A DNA stretch of 6,749 nt, taken from NCBI GenBank assembly GCA_002773475.1, contig PFBB01000020.1:1-6749 (forward strand), given 5' to 3'. The DNA is from Candidatus Harrisonbacteria bacterium CG10_big_fil_rev_8_21_14_0_10_44_23 (GTDB lineage: Bacteria > Patescibacteriota > Minisyncoccia > UBA6257 > 1-14-0-10-44-23). Under the pieces are notes generated by a model that saw nothing but the letters and a program-made list of their open reading frames with translations, did no database searches and was not told the DNA's origin. Of the stretch, positions 5,433 through 6,749 are shown one piece after another (position 1 is the stretch's first letter; each line of letters begins with the position of its first letter). A program made the translations under genes and the position numbers.

Positions 5433-6749
5433 TTAACTCTTAATTTCAACAGGTCCAGAAGTATGGACATAGGAAGCTTCAGAGCCACGGCGCATCAACA
5501 GGATTATCAACAGAATGATGATAATCAGGAGCAAGAACCAAGGGCTGATAAGGAAAGCACCAATGCTGGCTAAAACGCTAGCAAATGCAGACCCATCGTC
5601 TCGGTAAACTTGTCCGGTGGTGTTGGAGCCAAAGATAATACCAGTTGGAAGTTGGACAAAGCCCAGCTCGCCGGTCATATCGGTTTGACTACCAGCAGTT
5701 GCGATAACCCGCATGTAATATGTGGTGTTCATTTGCAACTGTCCCAGATTAATCTGATGGAAGGTGGTTTGACCACCGTTGGATCGACTAAACTCGTAAA
5801 GGTTTATGTTGTCCTCATCATCAACGTGAGAACTCAAGCTGTAGACCACTCGGCTGGAAGCCGTAATGGTGGTCTCGAAGCTGACAATAACGTTCATTTG
5901 CTCGTCGTTGTCTACTCGTAGGTTGAAGATGTCCAAATCAGCGACTGGGGCGGTTTGCACTATGGTTCGGGTTGGCCCCGGAACATAGACAATGTTTGGT
6001 CCTCCAGTGGTTGGCTGGGTAACAAATACCTGATAGGTCTGAGAGACGCTATCGCTACCAGCAGAAGCCTCAACTCGAACAGTGTGGGTAAGGTTGCCCT
6101 GTGCAGAAGTTGGAACCCACTGAATTACTCCAGAGTATGGGTTGATGCTCATGCCAGCTGGGGCGTTGAGTAATCGATACTGAACAGTGCGAGAGCCAGC
6201 ATAGGCGTCTGCATTGTAGGTGTATAGAAGACCAACTCGACCACTGGTAATTGGAGTAGAAGTGAAACGAATGTCGGTATCATCATTGTTTCCGTCACCA
6301 ACTCGGACAGTGGAACAGTCATCGCTATCCTCATTACCTCGGCTGTCGGTTACGGTAACTTCAACGTCGTAACGACCATTGTCGTCAAATCGAACCCTTT
6401 CAGTGTCGTCATCACCGTCGATGTCCCCATTCCATTCATAGTCGTAAGGAGGGTAACCACCGCTAACGTCGGCTTCGAAAGTAACTCGATCGCCTTCCTC
6501 AACGCTGGTGTCAGAAACATCACAGCTTACCCGAAGGTTGCTGCTGCTTCCGCCATCGTATGGCCACTCGTTGTTGTCGGTTCGGCTAGAACAACTTGGG
6601 TCAGAAGGATAGTCGGTGTAACCATCGCCATCGTTGTCGATGCCGTCGTCACACTGATAGGTGACTTGGTTATCTTTTGGCCACTCGTTGTTGTCGTAAC
6701 GACTAGAACAACTTGGGTCAGAAGGATAGTCGGTGTAACCATCGCCATC
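5433..6749 (-). CDS. Large repeat-containing surface protein, C-terminally membrane anchored (5' end outside window)
   Basis: The frame is open from the right edge to the stop at 5433, giving the C-terminal 438 residues. In order (numbered from the window edge) they are:
- a 39-residue tandem repeat with a CDDGIDNDGDGYTD core (1-64);
- a PKD-like domain (about 71-150), with the hallmark Y-x-Y-x-W and YDVEVTVTDSRG;
- an Ig-like He_PIG-type domain (about 158-245, PAGMSINPYSGVIQWVPT);
- a Pro/Gly linker;
- an FN3-like domain (about 270-368);
- a membrane helix (about 395-419), then a short MRRGSEASY-type cytoplasmic tail.
DNDGDGYTD fits a D-x-D-x-D-G-x-x-D calcium loop. C33-C53 and C76-C145 look like disulfide pairs, and C14 needs a partner beyond the window. 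The role is probably adhesion or envelope structure. An internal ATG at 6152 is not the start, because strong domain sequence continues upstream. Confidence 0.88.
   Translation of the reverse strand, partial: DGDGYTDYPSDPSCSSRYDNNEWPKDNQVTYQCDDGIDNDGDGYTDYPSDPSCSSRTDNNEWPYDGGSSSNLRVSCDVSDTSVEEGDRVTFEADVSGGYPPYDYEWNGDIDGDDDTERVRFDDNGRYDVEVTVTDSRGNEDSDDCSTVRVGDGNNDDTDIRFTSTPITSGRVGLLYTYNADAYAGSRTVQYRLLNAPAGMSINPYSGVIQWVPTSAQGNLTHTVRVEASAGSDSVSQTYQVFVTQPTTGGPNIVYVPGPTRTIVQTAPVADLDIFNLRVDNDEQMNVIVSFETTITASSRVVYSLSSHVDDEDNINLYEFSRSNGGQTTFHQINLGQLQMNTTYYMRVIATAGSQTDMTGELGFVQLPTGIIFGSNTTGQVYRDDGSAFASVLASIGAFLISPWFLLLIIIILLIILLMRRGSEASYVHTSGPVEIKS
6561..6632 (-). repeat. Direct repeat, copy proximal to the PKD domain
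   Basis: These 72 bases match 6678-6749 at 68 of 72 positions by my count, with all four mismatches clustered in the codons for the residues after CSSR or just before it. The offset is 117 bases (39 codons). The copy encodes the DGDGYTDYPSDPSC part followed by TDNNEWP. Confidence 0.85.
6678..6749 (-). repeat. Direct repeat, copy at the window edge (truncated)
   Basis: This is the second copy of the 117-base unit and is cut by the end of the window. It encodes the same DGDGYTDYPSDPSC stretch with YDNNEWP. Its high nucleotide identity to 6561-6632, including at synonymous positions, points to recent duplication or homogenisation. Further copies probably lie beyond 6749. Confidence 0.85.

Noticed and set aside
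5610..6173. Plus-strand open frames at 5610-5921 and 5955-6173
   Set aside because: They lie opposite the well-supported surface protein, have no recognisable domain or start signal, and result from its Thr/Ser/Asp-rich codons.
6527..6748. 73-residue minus-strand frame rich in Thr and Val with an internal repeat
   Set aside because: It is an out-of-frame shadow of the 117-base repeat. The in-frame reading has Cys pairs, calcium loops and continuity with PKD and Ig-like domains.

Overview
The window looks like a piece of a small bacterial genome from the Candidate Phyla Radiation (Patescibacteria), perhaps Parcubacteria-like. This is inferred from style, not from a marker gene. The clues are compact gene packing, a tRNA gene with no encoded CCA end, weak or absent Shine-Dalgarno sites before several genes, and many short exported proteins of unknown family. 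There is also a large surface protein built from Cys-bounded DNDGDG repeats plus PKD-like and Ig-like domains. No mobile element, CRISPR array or rRNA was found.

Layout. Bases 1-326 (minus) hold the 5' part of a NUDIX hydrolase gene that leaves the window. It lies one base behind a tRNA-Gln(UUG) gene (328-398, minus) that has its own candidate promoter (423-451). A symmetrical terminator (456-485) closes the next minus-strand gene, a membrane-anchored acidic protein of unknown family (499-1171). That gene is split into two frames at a run of eight G residues. Diverging from it is a 12-helix MFS-type transporter (1224 or 1275 to 2486, plus). Its 3' end overlaps, tail to tail and on opposite strands, a secreted four-cysteine protein (2442-3380, minus).

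A face-to-face pair of promoters at about 3365-3401 drives the secreted protein leftwards and a three-gene operon rightwards. The operon encodes a DUF2238/YjdF-like membrane protein, a membrane-anchored DsbA-like thiol oxidase (CPAC) and a VKOR-family quinone-linked oxidase (CLYC). The genes abut or overlap, and the operon ends at a perfect 16-bp terminator (5324-5359). The same hairpin can serve the last gene, which reads in from the right edge on the minus strand (5433-6749). It encodes a C-terminally anchored surface protein with a 39-residue tandem repeat, a PKD domain, an Ig-like (He_PIG-type) domain and an FN3-like domain.

Working model. DsbA and VKOR form a complete pathway for making disulfides outside the cytoplasmic membrane: DsbA oxidises substrates and VKOR re-oxidises DsbA with quinone. 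The two flanking exported proteins carry cysteines placed as disulfide partners would be, so the region from 2442 to 6749 can be read as an oxidative-folding module next to likely clients. The most unusual single observations are the tRNA-to-NUDIX junction, where tRNA 3' processing would itself create a nearly leaderless mRNA, and the G8 frameshift.
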